Numbered from the stretch's first letter, positions 34,366-44,257 are shown. The stretch: 64,000 nt of DNA from Bhargavaea ginsengi (GCF_900109165.1 NZ_FNZF01000001.1:301376-365375), one strand, 5' to 3'. A program made the numbers and translations. The notes: generated by a model from the sequence alone, not told the origin.

Positions 34366-34684
34366 CGTTTTTATCATCACTCATCCGGCGCATCTTATAA
34401 ATGATCAGGATCAATGCCGCGACAATCAGCCCTTCCACGATCGGAAGGAAAAATGCGAGGAATGTGAGCACCAGGCAGCCGAGCAGAAGAAACAGATAGA
34501 TAACTGCGTTCTGCCATAGCTTCAGCTTTTTCGCAAATCCAAGATAATACACGAGGGCCGACAAAGCGAATATGATGAAGAACAGGACATAGCCCGCGGA
34601 GTTGAAGGATGGCATCACTTCATAGATATAGCGGGAGATGGCCGACATTCTTCCGAAAACTTGCTCCTCTTGCAAAACGGACAT
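34340..34684 (-). CDS. ylaH: YlaH-like membrane protein
   Basis: A 114-residue membrane protein with three helices (near residues 30-48, 60-76 and 78-95), starting MSVLQEEQVFGRMSAISRYI and ending in a polar tail. YlaH is conserved next to bipA (ylaG) in Bacillales, function unknown. It begins 15 bases after the bipA stop, so it is probably in the bipA transcript, and its 3' end is part of a shared terminator hairpin. Confidence 0.85.
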   Translation of the reverse strand: MSVLQEEQVFGRMSAISRYIYEVMPSFNSAGYVLFFIIFALSALVYYLGFAKKLKLWQNAVIYLFLLLGCLVLTFLAFFLPIVEGLIVAALILIIYKMRRMSDDKNEQKDSTPV

Positions 34685-34699
34685 TCCTTTCGGATGCGG

Positions 34700-36550
34700 T
34701 TACGCGTCCTGCTCCGCCAGCTTTTTCTTTTTCGCTGCCCGCTCCCGTTCGTTTTTGTCGAGGAGCTTTTTGCGGAGGCGGATGGACTTCGGCGTGACCT
34801 CACAATATTCATCATCACTGAGGTATTCGAGCGCTTCCTCAAGCGACATGATTCGGGGTTTTTTCAGAGTTGTCGTCTGGTCTTTAGTCGCAGAGCGGAC
34901 GTTTGTCGCCTGCTTGACTTTCGTAACGTTCACGGTCAGGTCATTTTCGCGGCTGTGCTCTCCGACGATCATGCCTGCATACACTTCCGTGCCCGGCTCG
35001 ACAAAAATCGTGCCCCGATCTTCCACCTGAAGTATACCATATGGCGACGCCATACCGTTATCCATAGAGACGAGGACACCCTGGTGACGTCCGCCGATCC
35101 GGCCTTTCTGCAGCGGCTGGTAGCTGTCGAATGTATGGTTCAGGATACCGTAGCCGTGTGTCATGGTCATGAACTCGGTCGTATAGCCAATAAGGCCGCG
35201 CGCAGGCACGTTGAATACAAGCCGGACCTGGCCGTTGCCGTTATTGACCATGTCGAGCATCTCGCCTTTGCGTTCGCCGAGCGATTCGATGACCGAACCG
35301 GTGTACTCTTCAGGCGTATCAATCTGCACGCGCTCCACAGGTTCGCAGCGGACTCCGTCAATTTCACGGACGATGACTTCAGGCTTGGAAACCTGCAGTT
35401 CATAACCTTCCCGACGCATGTTCTCGATCAGGATGGAAAGGTGAAGCTCACCACGGCCCGATACAATCCAGGCATCAGGAGTATCTGTCGGATCAACACG
35501 CAGGGAAACATCTGTCTGAAGCTGTTGCTCAAGTCGTTCTTCGATCTTGCGCGCAGTGACCCACTTGCCGTCCCGCCCGGCGAACGGGCTGTTGTTGACG
35601 AGGAACGTCATCTGGAGCGTCGGCTCATCGACGAAGAGAGCAGGTAGCGCATCCGGATGATCGACCGGACAGACAGTCTCCCCGACATCGATGTCCTCAA
35701 AACCGGAAATGGCGACGAGGTCCCCTGCATGGGCTTCTTCGATTTCTATCCGTTTAAGGCCCATGAACCCGGACATTTTGGTGATCCGGAAGTTCTTCAG
35801 CGTTCCGTCGTTCTTCATGAGGACGACCTGTTGGCCGACATGCATCGTTCCGCGGAACACCCGGCCGATTCCGATCCGGCCGACATAGTCGTTGTAATCC
35901 AGCAGCGACACCTGGAACTGAAGGGGCTCGTCCCGGTTGTCGACAGGGGCAGGAATATTTTCCAGAATTGATTCGAACAGCACCTGCATATTTTCTCCCT
36001 GATCTGCAGGATTGGGCGAAAGGCTTGCGGTTCCGTTGATGCCGGATGCATAGATGACCGGGAACTCCAGCTGTTCGTCGTTAGCATCCAGTTCGATGAA
36101 GAGTTCAAGCACTTCATCGACCACTTCTTCGGGGCGGGCAGCGTCTTTGTCAATTTTGTTTACGACAACGATTGGCTTCAGATTCTGTTCTAGTGCTTTT
36201 TTCAGTACAAAACGGGTCTGGGGCATGGTGCCCTCATAAGAGTCAACGACAAGCAGTACGCCGTCGACCATTTTCAGGATCCGCTCGACCTCGCCCCCGA
36301 AGTCGGCGTGGCCGGGCGTATCCAGAATATTGATTTTGATGTCGTGGTATTGGACAGCGGTGTTTTTCGCGAGGATCGTGATGCCCCGCTCCCGCTCGAT
36401 GTCATTGGAGTCCATTGCGCGCTCATCGACGTGTTCATTAGAACGGAAAATGCCTGATTGCTGCAGCAGCTGGTCGACAAGTGTCGTTTTTCCGTGGTCA
36501 ACGTGGGCAATGATGGCGATATTACGTAGATCTTGACGAATGTTTGTCAT
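34700..36550 (-). CDS. bipA: Ribosome-associated GTPase BipA/TypA
   Basis: Translational GTPase of the EF-G family that binds the 70S ribosome and helps 50S assembly at low temperature and under stress. The 616-residue product has the G1 motif [15 protein letters not shown] near residue 16-30, the G2/G3 region [10 protein letters not shown] and [16 protein letters not shown]4 VVNKIDK, domain V-like repeats and the BipA-specific C-terminal domain with [16 protein letters not shown]. The ATG at 36550 is preferred over a GTG at 36562 inside the ribosome site. A promoter with extended -10 lies at 36592-36619. Confidence 0.96.
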   Translation of the reverse strand: MTNIRQDLRNIAIIAHVDHGKTTLVDQLLQQSGIFRSNEHVDERAMDSNDIERERGITILAKNTAVQYHDIKINILDTPGHADFGGEVERILKMVDGVLLVVDSYEGTMPQTRFVLKKALEQNLKPIVVVNKIDKDAARPEEVVDEVLELFIELDANDEQLEFPVIYASGINGTASLSPNPADQGENMQVLFESILENIPAPVDNRDEPLQFQVSLLDYNDYVGRIGIGRVFRGTMHVGQQVVLMKNDGTLKNFRITKMSGFMGLKRIEIEEAHAGDLVAISGFEDIDVGETVCPVDHPDALPALFVDEPTLQMTFLVNNSPFAGRDGKWVTARKIEERLEQQLQTDVSLRVDPTDTPDAWIVSGRGELHLSILIENMRREGYELQVSKPEVIVREIDGVRCEPVERVQIDTPEEYTGSVIESLGERKGEMLDMVNNGNGQVRLVFNVPARGLIGYTTEFMTMTHGYGILNHTFDSYQPLQKGRIGGRHQGVLVSMDNGMASPYGILQVEDRGTIFVEPGTEVYAGMIVGEHSRENDLTVNVTKVKQATNVRSATKDQTTTLKKPRIMSLEEALEYLSDDEYCEVTPKSIRLRKKLLDKNERERAAKKKKLAEQDA

Positions 36551-36591
36551 AGTTTCACTCACTTTTCTGTTGCCGGATTCATAACTGTGCT

Positions 36592-36619
36592 ATTATATCA
36601 CAGGAAAGCCATTTGTCAT
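36592..36619 (-). promoter_or_regulatory. Probable sigma-A promoter of bipA
   Basis: Minus strand ATGACA (36614-36619), 16-base spacer and TATAAT (36592-36597) with an upstream TG (extended -10). Confidence 0.7.
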
Positions 36620-36667
36620 CTAATAACTGCCAAGTGGAGAATATAGCCGTGTCCGGAGGAATCATTC

Positions 36668-36853
36668 ATGAAGAACGTACAATGGGTATTCGTCTTTTAC
36701 GCCCTCGCCGCACTTTGCTCGATGCTTGCGATCGGCGTTGCCATCGGCTTGAAAAGCATCCTTGGAATCTTCGGCGCCATTATCCTTCTGATCGTCATCA
36801 TGGGGATGGGCTTCAAGACAAAAAAATCCATGCGGGATAAAGGGTTGCTGTAA
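36668..36853 (+). CDS. ylaF: YlaF family small membrane protein
   Basis: A 61-residue protein made of two helices (FVFYALAALCSMLAIGVAIGL and IFGAIILLIVIMGMGF) and a basic C-terminal tail KTKKSMRDKGLL. It matches the small YlaF/DUF5325 proteins next to bipA in Bacillales; function unknown. ATG 36668 follows CGGAGGA at six bases. It is divergent from bipA and ends before a bidirectional terminator. Confidence 0.82.
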   Translation: MKNVQWVFVFYALAALCSMLAIGVAIGLKSILGIFGAIILLIVIMGMGFKTKKSMRDKGLL

Positions 36854-36884
36854 TAGGGTAATACCCTTCTTCGCCCTGACCCAA

Positions 36885-36920
36885 TCAAAAGCGGAACCCG
36901 TCAGCGGGCTCCGCTTTTAT
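36885..36920. terminator. Bidirectional terminator between ylaF and suhB
   Basis: AAAAGCGGA(AC)CCCG pairing with CGGGCTCCGCTTTT; U-rich on both strands and abutting the suhB stop. Confidence 0.85.
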
Positions 36921-37717
36921 TATGTCCGTTTCAGCCGGATATATTGATCGAGTACCGTTTGGTGGAGCCCCGGCCGCGCGGCGATAAATGTATCTTTTGA
37001 TATCATGTCCAGTTCTTCCCCGCGGAGGTTGGACGCAACCGCGCCGACTTCACTTATGATCACGGAACCGCCGGCTACATCCCATGGCGCGAGCCTCATG
37101 GAAAGATATGCATCGAGCCTCCCAGCGGCAACATGTGCCAGCTCAATTGCAGCAGACCCATATGAACGGGTTCCACGGCAGTCGGAGACAAGCTGCCCGA
37201 TCGCTTCATGTTCGATGTACCGGTTTGGCGTCACCCAGCTGGCATTCACCCCGATAATCGCCTTTTCAACCGGCACCGGTGCCAGCATTGGCAACCGCTC
37301 GTCGTTCCGATAAGCGCCTTCTCCGCGATAAGCGTGATAAAAATCATCCGCCATCACATCATAGATATAGCCGAGCATTCCAATCCCGTCAGCGTAGATG
37401 CCCAGCGAAATGGCAAAATTGCGCTGCTGGTGGATAAAGTTCATCGTCCCGTCAATCGGATCCAAGATCCAGACCACACCTTCACCCGATCTGACGTCAT
37501 CGCCGAATCCTTCCTCGCCGAGAATACGGTGACCCGGAAAATCCCTGCGGATCCTCGAGATGAAAAACTGCTCGATGTCCCGGTCGATATCGGTCACCAG
37601 GTCATTGGCGTCGGCCTTGGTCTCAATCTGTATTTTACCGGCAAAGCTGACCCTGATCCGGTGGCCGGCTTCCTTGATCAATGACTTTGCATAACGGTCT
37701 ATGGCTCCCCAGTCCAT
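36920..37717 (-). CDS. suhB: Inositol monophosphatase family protein (SuhB/YktC)
   Basis: Mg-dependent phosphatase of 265 residues, acting on inositol phosphates, NADP or related sugar phosphates. The metal-site motifs are all present: LGEEGFG (EE) near 67, WILDPIDGTMNFIH near 83-96 and APWDVAGG near 210. Gene order yktA-yktB-ykzI-yktC of B. subtilis is kept here. Exact substrate cannot be assigned from sequence. Confidence 0.92.
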   Translation of the reverse strand: MDWGAIDRYAKSLIKEAGHRIRVSFAGKIQIETKADANDLVTDIDRDIEQFFISRIRRDFPGHRILGEEGFGDDVRSGEGVVWILDPIDGTMNFIHQQRNFAISLGIYADGIGMLGYIYDVMADDFYHAYRGEGAYRNDERLPMLAPVPVEKAIIGVNASWVTPNRYIEHEAIGQLVSDCRGTRSYGSAAIELAHVAAGRLDAYLSMRLAPWDVAGGSVIISEVGAVASNLRGEELDMISKDTFIAARPGLHQTVLDQYIRLKRT

Positions 37718-37847
37718 ATACGGCTCCCCCTTCCCGCCTGCAGGCAGCAGGCCGTCTTTTCATTATAACCGAAAGAGGATCCGCATCATTCAATGAAGCT
37801 TGAATGACTCCGGATCCCCTCGGTCCCTGCCCGCCCGGCTCCGACGG

Positions 37848-38051
37848 TCAGTTCGCTTTGAATGCTTCATATTTCTCCAGTTCGGCGTGAATCTCCTTTA
37901 ATCGTTGCTTGCTTTTCTTCTTCTGGTCGTTATCCGATTGGGACATGGCATCGTACAGGGTTGCGAGTTCATAGTCCAGCTCCAGGTTCAGCATGCTGAT
38001 ATACTGTTTTTCAACTTCGGCTTTGCGGATCACATGGATGACTTGTTTCAT
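37848..38051 (-). CDS. Small conserved helical protein (YkzI position)
   Basis: A 67-residue highly charged protein (MKQVIHVIRKAEVEKQYISM then LDYELATLYDAM and KKKSKQRLKEIHAELEKYEAF) predicted to be mainly helical and able to form a coiled coil. Its place between yktB and suhB is that of B. subtilis ykzI; I cannot confirm similarity. The ATG at 38051 follows AAAGGG at nine bases; the GTG at 38069 lies upstream of that site. About 130 bases to suhB hold no clear gene. Confidence 0.7.
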   Translation of the reverse strand: MKQVIHVIRKAEVEKQYISMLNLELDYELATLYDAMSQSDNDQKKKSKQRLKEIHAELEKYEAFKAN

Positions 38052-38223
38052 GTGGATGCACCCTTTCACGGATTTTTTTGGTCATCTCCACTCTGAGTTC
38101 GTCGTTTGCCCGCGCTGTTCGTTGAGATGTCCTGTTGCAAAGATTGTTCCCCGTTTTTTGTTACAATAAACGTTGCGGACCAAAAACGAATTGAACAGTA
38201 TTCAATCGAAAGAAGGGATTCAA

Positions 38224-38841
38224 ATGGAGTTCAACGGTTTCAGACAGGAAGACTTTGATACATTCCAAATTGACGGGCTCGCCGAACGCATGGAAGCCAT
38301 AGAAGCCCGCATCAGGCCGAAATTCCGGGAACTTGGCAGAGAGCTCACGGATGACCTCTCTGCCATACTCGGCCAGGAGATGCACCTCCACATCGCCAAA
38401 CATGCCCGCCGAACGGTGAATCCTCCGAAGGACACCTGGCTCGCCATTGCCGGTGACAAGCGCGGCTATAAGAAACATCCGCATTTCCAGGTCGGGCTAT
38501 TCGATGACAGGGTGTTTATCTGGCTGGCATTCATTTATGAGCTTCCCGATAAAGCGAATATCGCCCAGCGCTTCCTGGACAGGATCGATACGGTCGAAGC
38601 GACGATACCGGACAGCTATGTGATTTCCCAGGACCATATGCAAAAAGGGGCAGAACAGGTTTCCGACATCGATTTGGCTGGTGCCCTGGAGCGTTTCAGG
38701 ACGGTCAAGAAAGCCGAACTCCTTATCGGCCGCAATATCCCTGCCGGCGATCCGCTGCTGGAAGACGGTGAGGCGTTTTACCGGGCTGCGAAAGAGACGT
38801 TTGATACGCTTGTTCCACTTTATAAGATGGCATACAGCTGA
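38224..38841 (+). CDS. yktB: YktB family protein (UPF0637, DUF1054)
   Basis: A 205-residue soluble protein starting MEFNGFRQEDFDTFQIDGL. It shows the family blocks ARRTVNPPKDTWLAIA, GYKKHPHFQVGLFDDRVFIWLAF and a C-terminal EAFYRAAKETFDTLVPLY. Structures of the family show a single alpha/beta domain; no function is established. Start ATG 38224 follows AAGGGA. It is convergent with yktA; a shared terminator lies in between. Confidence 0.87.
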   Translation: MEFNGFRQEDFDTFQIDGLAERMEAIEARIRPKFRELGRELTDDLSAILGQEMHLHIAKHARRTVNPPKDTWLAIAGDKRGYKKHPHFQVGLFDDRVFIWLAFIYELPDKANIAQRFLDRIDTVEATIPDSYVISQDHMQKGAEQVSDIDLAGALERFRTVKKAELLIGRNIPAGDPLLEDGEAFYRAAKETFDTLVPLYKMAYS

Positions 38842-38862
38842 TCCGCAATGCGGGAATCAGAC

Positions 38863-38899
38863 AAAAAGGAGCGGCGGCTTATCGCCCCGCTCCTTTTAT
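38863..38899. terminator. Bidirectional terminator between yktB and yktA
   Basis: AAAAGGAGCGG / CCGCTCCTTTT arms (38864-38874, 38887-38897) around a GGC/GCC-containing loop. The end of yktA (stop at 38879) falls inside the structure. Confidence 0.85.
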
Positions 38900-39166
38900 G
38901 ATGGCTTCATCCGGCAGATCTTTCAGCTTCTTGATCACCGGGTAGGCCGCATAGCCGCTTGCATCTTCAAACTCCGTAAAGAGCTTTTTTTCACCTGACT
39001 TTGACGGTTCGATTTCTTTGAATTTACGATAGGCAGTCATCAGTTCCCCCCGCCGGATCCCGCTTTCATATGCTTTTTCCACGGCTTCGAAAAACTTGAC
39101 CGCGTTAATGATTTCATCTGTTGTCCAGTCCGTCCGGAGCGGATACGAGTAGCCTTCACTTGCCAT
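38879..39166 (-). CDS. yktA: UPF0223 family protein (YktA)
   Basis: A 95-residue protein of the UPF0223 family. Characteristic stretches are [21 protein letters not shown] and [21 protein letters not shown], followed by [19 protein letters not shown]. The family fold is helical and the role unknown. It is followed by the shared hairpin with yktB and preceded by the nitronate monooxygenase-like gene 22 bases upstream, so those two probably form an operon. Confidence 0.9.
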   Translation of the reverse strand: MASEGYSYPLRTDWTTDEIINAVKFFEAVEKAYESGIRRGELMTAYRKFKEIEPSKSGEKKLFTEFEDASGYAAYPVIKKLKDLPDEAIIKGAGR

Positions 39167-39188
39167 TGTTCATCCCTCCCTGTCTTGA

Positions 39189-40148
39189 TCAGTTGCCCCA
39201 CTTTGCACGGATCTGGCCGGCTTCATGCACCATGCGTCCGAACAGTTCTTCCACGGTCGGCACGTCCTCGATGAGGCCGGCCACCTGGCCGGCCCAGCCG
39301 AACCCTTGATCGGACATCCCGTCATGGATAAAACGCCGGTTCGCTTCCCCGCTGATATAGGTTTTTAACGCTTCGTAAGTCGGGTCCTGGCGCTCAATCT
39401 CCAGAATTTTGTCCGTCCAGTCTCCCGTCAGCACTCGGGCAGGAGCGCCGATCGAACGTTTAATGATGCTGGTGCCCGTTTCTGAAGCGGAAATAAGCGC
39501 TTCCTGATAGGCTGCGGATGCATCCACGCACTCTTTGGTCGCGATAAACCGCGTTCCCATTTCGATACCCTCGGCGCCGAGTGCATGTGCCGCCATCCAG
39601 CCCCTGCCATCTCCGATACCGCCCGATGCGATCACAGGGATGGAGACACTGTCCGCGACGCGCGGGACGAGCACCATAGTGCCTACATCGTCCCGGCCGA
39701 GGTGGCCGCCGCCCTCCTGGCCAACCACCATGACGGCATCAGCTCCCAGGCTTTCCGCTTTCTGGGCTTGCCGAACGGCTGCGACCAGCACTAGTTTTTT
39801 GATGCCGGTACCATCCAGGCGTTCCAGAAGAGGAGCCGGGTTGCCTCCCGTCATCGTCACTACCGGGACCCCTTCCTCTATCGCAACATCCAGCATGTGG
39901 TCAAACGCACGGCCATGCTGCCCGATGGCATAGTTGACCCCGTATGGCTTGTCCGTCATTTCTTTTACCTTGCGGATCTCACTTCGCAGCTCGCCCGGTC
40001 CCGGCAGGCTCATCGCCGTGATCTGGCCGAGTCCTCCCGCATTTGACACAGCCGCCGCCAGATCGGCATAAGCGAGATACGCCAGTCCCCCCTGGATGAT
40101 CGGATACTTTACCCCTAGCAATTCGGTGACCCTTGTGTTCCATTCCAT
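39189..40148 (-). CDS. Nitronate monooxygenase / FabK-like flavoprotein
   Basis: FMN-dependent TIM-barrel protein of 319 residues from the NMO family. The sequence shows YPIIQGGLAYLAYADLAAAVSNAGGLG at the N-terminus, the GQEGGGHLGRDD glycine loop near 150 and the phosphate-binding ASGGIGDGRG near 182. These enzymes oxidise toxic alkyl nitronates such as propionate-3-nitronate; FabK enoyl-ACP reductases share the fold, so the label is family-level. The start is ATG 40148 behind a run of seven Gs and GGATTTGC; the longer frame to 40220 reaches the speA promoter region. Confidence 0.87.
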   Translation of the reverse strand: MEWNTRVTELLGVKYPIIQGGLAYLAYADLAAAVSNAGGLGQITAMSLPGPGELRSEIRKVKEMTDKPYGVNYAIGQHGRAFDHMLDVAIEEGVPVVTMTGGNPAPLLERLDGTGIKKLVLVAAVRQAQKAESLGADAVMVVGQEGGGHLGRDDVGTMVLVPRVADSVSIPVIASGGIGDGRGWMAAHALGAEGIEMGTRFIATKECVDASAAYQEALISASETGTSIIKRSIGAPARVLTGDWTDKILEIERQDPTYEALKTYISGEANRRFIHDGMSDQGFGWAGQVAGLIEDVPTVEELFGRMVHEAGQIRAKWGN

Positions 40149-40224
40149 GCAAATCCCCCCCTGACTCCATCTTATCTTATGGGGAGGAGAAGTTGAACCC
40201 AGTCTGCCCGGTCCGAACATTTCA

Positions 40225-40253
40225 ATGACATCCGTCAGCAGCGGTGCTATAAT
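40225..40253 (+). promoter_or_regulatory. Sigma-A promoter of speA
   Basis: ATGACA (40225-40230), 17-base spacer, TATAAT (40248-40253), ending 43 bases before the speA TTG start. Confidence 0.78.
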
Positions 40254-40296
40254 ATGCCCTTGAAATCCTGAATCATGAGAACGAGGAGGATCCAGA

Positions 40297-41769
40297 TTGT
40301 CACAGCTCGAAACACCATTGTTCGACGCGCTCCTGAAACACCGGAACCGTCACCCGATCCAATTCCATATCCCCGGCCACAAAAAGGGGCGCGGAATGGA
40401 TCCCGCATTCCGTGAATTCGCCGGAGACAATATCCTGTCGGTCGATCTGATCAACATCGCCCCACTGGATGATCTCCATTCACCAAGAGGACCGATACAC
40501 CGGGCACAGGAACTTGCCGCCCAGGCGTTTGGAGCCGATTATACGTTTTTCTCCGTACAGGGAACGAGCGGTGCAATCATGACGATGATCCTCAGCGTCT
40601 GTGAACCCGGTGACAAAATCATCATTCCCCGGAATGTCCATAAATCCATCATGTCCGCCATTGTCTTTGCGGGGGCCGTACCGGTCTTTATCCATCCGGA
40701 AGTTGACCCGGAACTCGGAATCTCGCACGGCATCTCTGCGGAAGCCGCCGAGACGGCGCTCGCCGCCCATCCTGATGCCAAAGGGCTGCTCGTCATCAAC
40801 CCGACCTACTTCGGAGTATGCGCCGACCTGGAACGGATTGTCGACATCACGCACTCTTACGGCATCCCGGTGCTGGTCGATGAGGCACACGGCGTCCATA
40901 TTCATTTCAACAACAGTCTTCCTGTTTCCGCCATGCAGGCAGGCGCAGACATGGCTGCCACCTCCGTACACAAGCTGGGCGGCGCGATGACCCAAGGCTC
41001 AGTCCTGAATGTGCGGGAAGGGCTTGTGTCGACCAAGCGGGTCCAATCCATCCTGTCGATGCTGACGACCACGTCCACATCCTATCCGATCCTGGCATCG
41101 ATCGACTGCGCCCGCAGGCAGCTCGCCGTCCATGGGAGCGACCTGCTGGACGAAACGCTCCTGCTTGCCAAGGACGCCAGAAAAAGAATCAATAAGATTC
41201 CGGGACTTTGGTGTCCGGGGAGGGAACTGATCCGCAGCTCTGCCACCTTCCATATGGATCCGACAAAACTTCTGATCAGCGTCAAGGATCTGTCGATCAC
41301 CGGCAACCAGGCGGAAGTGTGGTTGCGGGAAAATGCCAATATCGAAGTCGAGTTGTCCGACTTGTATAATATCCTGTGCATCCTGACGATCGGAGATACC
41401 GGAAAAGAGGTTACTCTTCTGATCAACGCACTCAAGAGGATGGCCGCTACGTTCGCCCCGGATGGATCGGAACGCCCGCCGTTCGTGGCTCTTCCGGAAA
41501 TTCCGGCACTCGCGCTTACTCCGCGGGACGCCTTCTATGCACAGACTGAAGCTATCCCTCTTGATGAAGCGGAAGGGCGGATTTCCGCCGAATTCATCAT
41601 GGTCTACCCACCGGGGATCCCGATCATCATCCCCGGTGAAATCGTCACACAGGACAACATCGACTATATCCGGATGAACATGGAAGCCGGTCTTCCTGTC
41701 CAGGGACCCGAGGATGACACGCTGCAGAACCTCCTCGTCATCAAAGAGAGGATGCCGATCATTTCGTGA
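40297..41769 (+). CDS. speA: Arginine decarboxylase, fold-type I (SpeA)
   Basis: PLP enzyme that decarboxylates arginine to agmatine, the first step of spermidine synthesis in Bacillus. The 490-residue sequence has IPGHKKGRGMDPAFREF near residue 24, TFFSVQGTSGAIMTMILS, the VDEAHGVH aspartate near 195 and the PLP lysine in ATSVHKLGGAMTQGS near 225. The C-terminal region has YPPGIPIIIPGEIV, typical of this group (lysine decarboxylase relatives look alike). The start is a TTG at 40297 with AGGAGG seven bases upstream. Its neighbours yktA and pdhD agree with B. subtilis speA. Confidence 0.93.
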   Translation: MSQLETPLFDALLKHRNRHPIQFHIPGHKKGRGMDPAFREFAGDNILSVDLINIAPLDDLHSPRGPIHRAQELAAQAFGADYTFFSVQGTSGAIMTMILSVCEPGDKIIIPRNVHKSIMSAIVFAGAVPVFIHPEVDPELGISHGISAEAAETALAAHPDAKGLLVINPTYFGVCADLERIVDITHSYGIPVLVDEAHGVHIHFNNSLPVSAMQAGADMAATSVHKLGGAMTQGSVLNVREGLVSTKRVQSILSMLTTTSTSYPILASIDCARRQLAVHGSDLLDETLLLAKDARKRINKIPGLWCPGRELIRSSATFHMDPTKLLISVKDLSITGNQAEVWLRENANIEVELSDLYNILCILTIGDTGKEVTLLINALKRMAATFAPDGSERPPFVALPEIPALALTPRDAFYAQTEAIPLDEAEGRISAEFIMVYPPGIPIIIPGEIVTQDNIDYIRMNMEAGLPVQGPEDDTLQNLLVIKERMPIIS

Positions 41770-41784
41770 ACAGACTTAATACGG

Positions 41785-41824
41785 AAAATGGAGAGCGCGG
41801 AAATCTGCGCTCTCCATTTTTTAT
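41785..41824. terminator. Bidirectional terminator between speA and the deacetylase gene
   Basis: AAAATGGAGAGCGC / GCGCTCTCCATTTT with 14-base arms and an eight-base loop; the deacetylase stop codon (41821-41823) abuts it. Confidence 0.92.
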
Positions 41825-42723
41825 TGGGCCGTTTCCGGCATTTTGATGGTCGCCGGATCGATCAGCGTATAGCCTTTGTCCCGTAGCCCCTGAACGATCT
41901 TCGGAAGCGCCGCGGCCGTCCATTCACGATCATGCATCAGGAGGTTCGCGCCGTTGTTGAGGAATTCCGTATTCACCATGATATCGGCAAGGGCTTCCCC
42001 GTTCTGATATTCCGGCTCCCAATCATAGCCGTATGTCCAGTTCATGAGGAGCATTCCTTCCTCCGCTGCCAGCTGGCGGGTGAAATCCGTGTTCACTCCA
42101 AACGGCGCGCGGAAGAACTTCGGCTTTTCCCCCGTCACCTGTGCAACGATTTCGTTTACACCAAGGATCTCCTCACGCTGAGCCTCCTGTGGAATCTGCT
42201 TCAGATTCGGATGCGACATTGTATGATTGCCGATAGGGAATCCCATTTCATGGATTTCCTTCAGCACCGCCTTTTCTTCATCGGTATCGATAAAGTGTCC
42301 GTTGACGAAAAAGATGGCTGGCGCATCCAGCTCCTTCAAGGTCTTCGCCATCTCAAGTGCATGCTTGTCCGGAGCATCGTCGATCGTCAGCAGAGCAGCC
42401 TTTGGATCTGCGTTTCCGATCGGCTCAAACGACCAGGTGACTTCATTCAGCTCATAAAGCGGTTCTGCAGGTTCTGCAGGTACTGCCGAAGCCGGTTCCT
42501 GCTTCTCCCCACTTTCTTCTTTATCAGCTTCATCTGCTACATCAGCTGATTCAGTTGAATTCCCCTCTGAACTGCCGCTGTCTTCCTGTTCCTCAATCTG
42601 TTCATCCTGTTGATCCGCCGCATTATTTGTTCCGTTGTCTGCAGCATCCTCCTGGCCCACGCATCCTCCAAGCAGGAAAGCCGCAACTGCGGCACACACC
42701 ATCCAATTCCGTCCGATTTTCAT
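41821..42723 (-). CDS. Polysaccharide deacetylase lipoprotein (NodB domain)
   Basis: Surface lipoprotein of 300 residues: signal peptide with lipobox LLGGC near residue 20, an acidic and Ser/Glu-rich linker (about 25-90), then a NodB carbohydrate esterase 4 domain. All five CE4 motifs can be followed: TIDDAPD (both aspartates kept), NHTMSHPN, RAPFG, a tryptophan-aspartate YGYDWEP and LLMHDREW. It probably removes acetyl groups from peptidoglycan or another surface glycan. The long acidic linker is unusual and may reach across the wall. Start: ATG 42723 (MKIGRNWMVCAA); an upstream GTG at 42735 is an alternative since the AAGGGG site is 13 bases from the ATG. Confidence 0.88.
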   Translation of the reverse strand: MKIGRNWMVCAAVAAFLLGGCVGQEDAADNGTNNAADQQDEQIEEQEDSGSSEGNSTESADVADEADKEESGEKQEPASAVPAEPAEPLYELNEVTWSFEPIGNADPKAALLTIDDAPDKHALEMAKTLKELDAPAIFFVNGHFIDTDEEKAVLKEIHEMGFPIGNHTMSHPNLKQIPQEAQREEILGVNEIVAQVTGEKPKFFRAPFGVNTDFTRQLAAEEGMLLMNWTYGYDWEPEYQNGEALADIMVNTEFLNNGANLLMHDREWTAAALPKIVQGLRDKGYTLIDPATIKMPETAQ

Positions 42724-42807
42724 AGCTGCAGTCACACCCCTTTTCTTCTATCAGTCTATCATCGCCAAGGGATACGGCACAATGCGACAAAGGGAGTTTC
42801 AGGAAAT

Positions 42808-42836
42808 GAAAAAGAGAGCGGAAAGTCCGCTCTCTT
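42808..42836 (-). terminator. Terminator of pdhABCD
   Basis: AAGAGAGCGGA / TCCGCTCTCTT hairpin (11-base arms) with a short T tract on the minus strand, directly after the pdhD stop. Confidence 0.88.
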
Positions 42837-42844
42837 GTGTGGAA

Positions 42845-44254
42845 TTATTTAAGGATATGGATCGGGTTGCCGAGAACGACTTCCGCTGCTTCCATCGAAA
42901 TCTCCCCGAGTGTCGGGTGAGCATGGATGGTCATGGCAATGTCTTCGACTGTCATGCCTGCTTCGATGGCAAGGCCAAGTTCCGCGATCATATCGGATGC
43001 GCCTGCACCGACGATCTGTGCACCGAGGAGCAGTCCGTCTTCCTTACGGGATACCAGTTTGACGAAACCGTCGGAAGCGTCAAGCGCAAGCGCACGGCCG
43101 TTTGCTCCGAACGGGAATTTGCCCGCCGTCACTTCGTAGCCTTCCGCTTTAGCCTGCTCTTCGTTCAGGCCGACTGTCGCCAATTCCGGATCCGTGAAGC
43201 ACACAGCCGGGATGGCCAGGTAATCGACTTCCGATTTTTCACCTGCAATGGCTTCAGCTGCGATCTTGCCTTCGTACGAAGCCTTATGCGCGAGCTGTGG
43301 TCCAGGGACGATATCGCCGATTGCAAAGATGTTGGACACGCTTGTGCGGCCCTGGCGGTCGACTTCGATCAGGCCGCGCTCGCCGAATTTCACGCCGGCT
43401 TCTTCGAGGCCCATTTCGTCCGTGTTCGGACGGCGTCCGACTGTAACGAGTACGTAGTCCGCCTCGATTGTCTGTTCTTCACCTTTGGCTTCATAAGTGA
43501 CCTTGACGCCGTTTTCTGTTTCCTCAGCGCCTTTCGCCATTGCTTGTGTGACGATTTCAACGCCCTTTTTCTTGAGGCCTTTTTTTACGATTTGTGTCAT
43601 TTGCTTTTCGAAGCCTGCGAGGATGTCCTTCGCGCCTTCAAGGATCGTCACTTCGGAGCCGAGATTAGCATATGCAGAGCCGAGTTCTGTGCCAATATAG
43701 CCGCCGCCGATGACAACCAGCTTGCCAGGCACTTCCTCAAGGTTCAGTGCACCGGTCGAATCGATGATGCGCTTCGAGAACTTGAACGAAGGAATCTCGA
43801 CCGGACGGGACCCGGTAGCGATGATCGCATTTTTGAATTTATAAGTCTGTGCGGATTTATCATCCATGACACGGACTGTGTTGGCGTCAACAAAGTAAGC
43901 TTCGCCTTGTACGATTTCTGCTTTATTTCCTTTCAGGAGGCCTTCGACTCCACCGGTCAATTTCTTGACGACGCTGTTTTTGAATTCCTGCGCCTTGGAG
44001 AAGTCGAGTTTCACATCGGAGGTGCTGATGCCCATGTTGTCAGCACCTTTTGCTTCGACGAAGCGGTGTCCGACACTGATGAGCGCTTTGGATGGGATGC
44101 AGCCTACGTTCAGGCACACGCCGCCAAGATTTTCACGTTCTACAATCGTAACCTTCTGGCCGGTCTGTGCTGCGCGAATCGCTGCAACATATCCCCCCGG
44201 GCCGGAACCGATGACGATTGTATCCGTTTCAATTGGAAAATCACCTACTACCAT
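42845..44254 (-). CDS. pdhD: Dihydrolipoyl dehydrogenase (E3 of pyruvate dehydrogenase)
   Basis: FAD enzyme that reoxidises dihydrolipoamide with NAD+. The 469-residue protein has the FAD-binding [15 protein letters not shown] near residue 17, the redox disulfide [15 protein letters not shown] near 45-58, a second NAD-binding [13 protein letters not shown] near 185 and the C-terminal catalytic HAHPTLGE. It is the last gene of the operon, three bases after pdhC, and may also serve other 2-oxoacid complexes. Confidence 0.96.
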   Translation of the reverse strand: MVVGDFPIETDTIVIGSGPGGYVAAIRAAQTGQKVTIVERENLGGVCLNVGCIPSKALISVGHRFVEAKGADNMGISTSDVKLDFSKAQEFKNSVVKKLTGGVEGLLKGNKAEIVQGEAYFVDANTVRVMDDKSAQTYKFKNAIIATGSRPVEIPSFKFSKRIIDSTGALNLEEVPGKLVVIGGGYIGTELGSAYANLGSEVTILEGAKDILAGFEKQMTQIVKKGLKKKGVEIVTQAMAKGAEETENGVKVTYEAKGEEQTIEADYVLVTVGRRPNTDEMGLEEAGVKFGERGLIEVDRQGRTSVSNIFAIGDIVPGPQLAHKASYEGKIAAEAIAGEKSEVDYLAIPAVCFTDPELATVGLNEEQAKAEGYEVTAGKFPFGANGRALALDASDGFVKLVSRKEDGLLLGAQIVGAGASDMIAELGLAIEAGMTVEDIAMTIHAHPTLGEISMEAAEVVLGNPIHILK

Positions 44255-44257
44255 TAT

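Noticed and set aside
41825-42844. SR1/SR1P small RNA expected between speA and pdhD in B. subtilis
   Set aside because: This interval holds a polysaccharide deacetylase gene instead, and I find no SR1P-like Cys-containing short frame in the gaps beside it.
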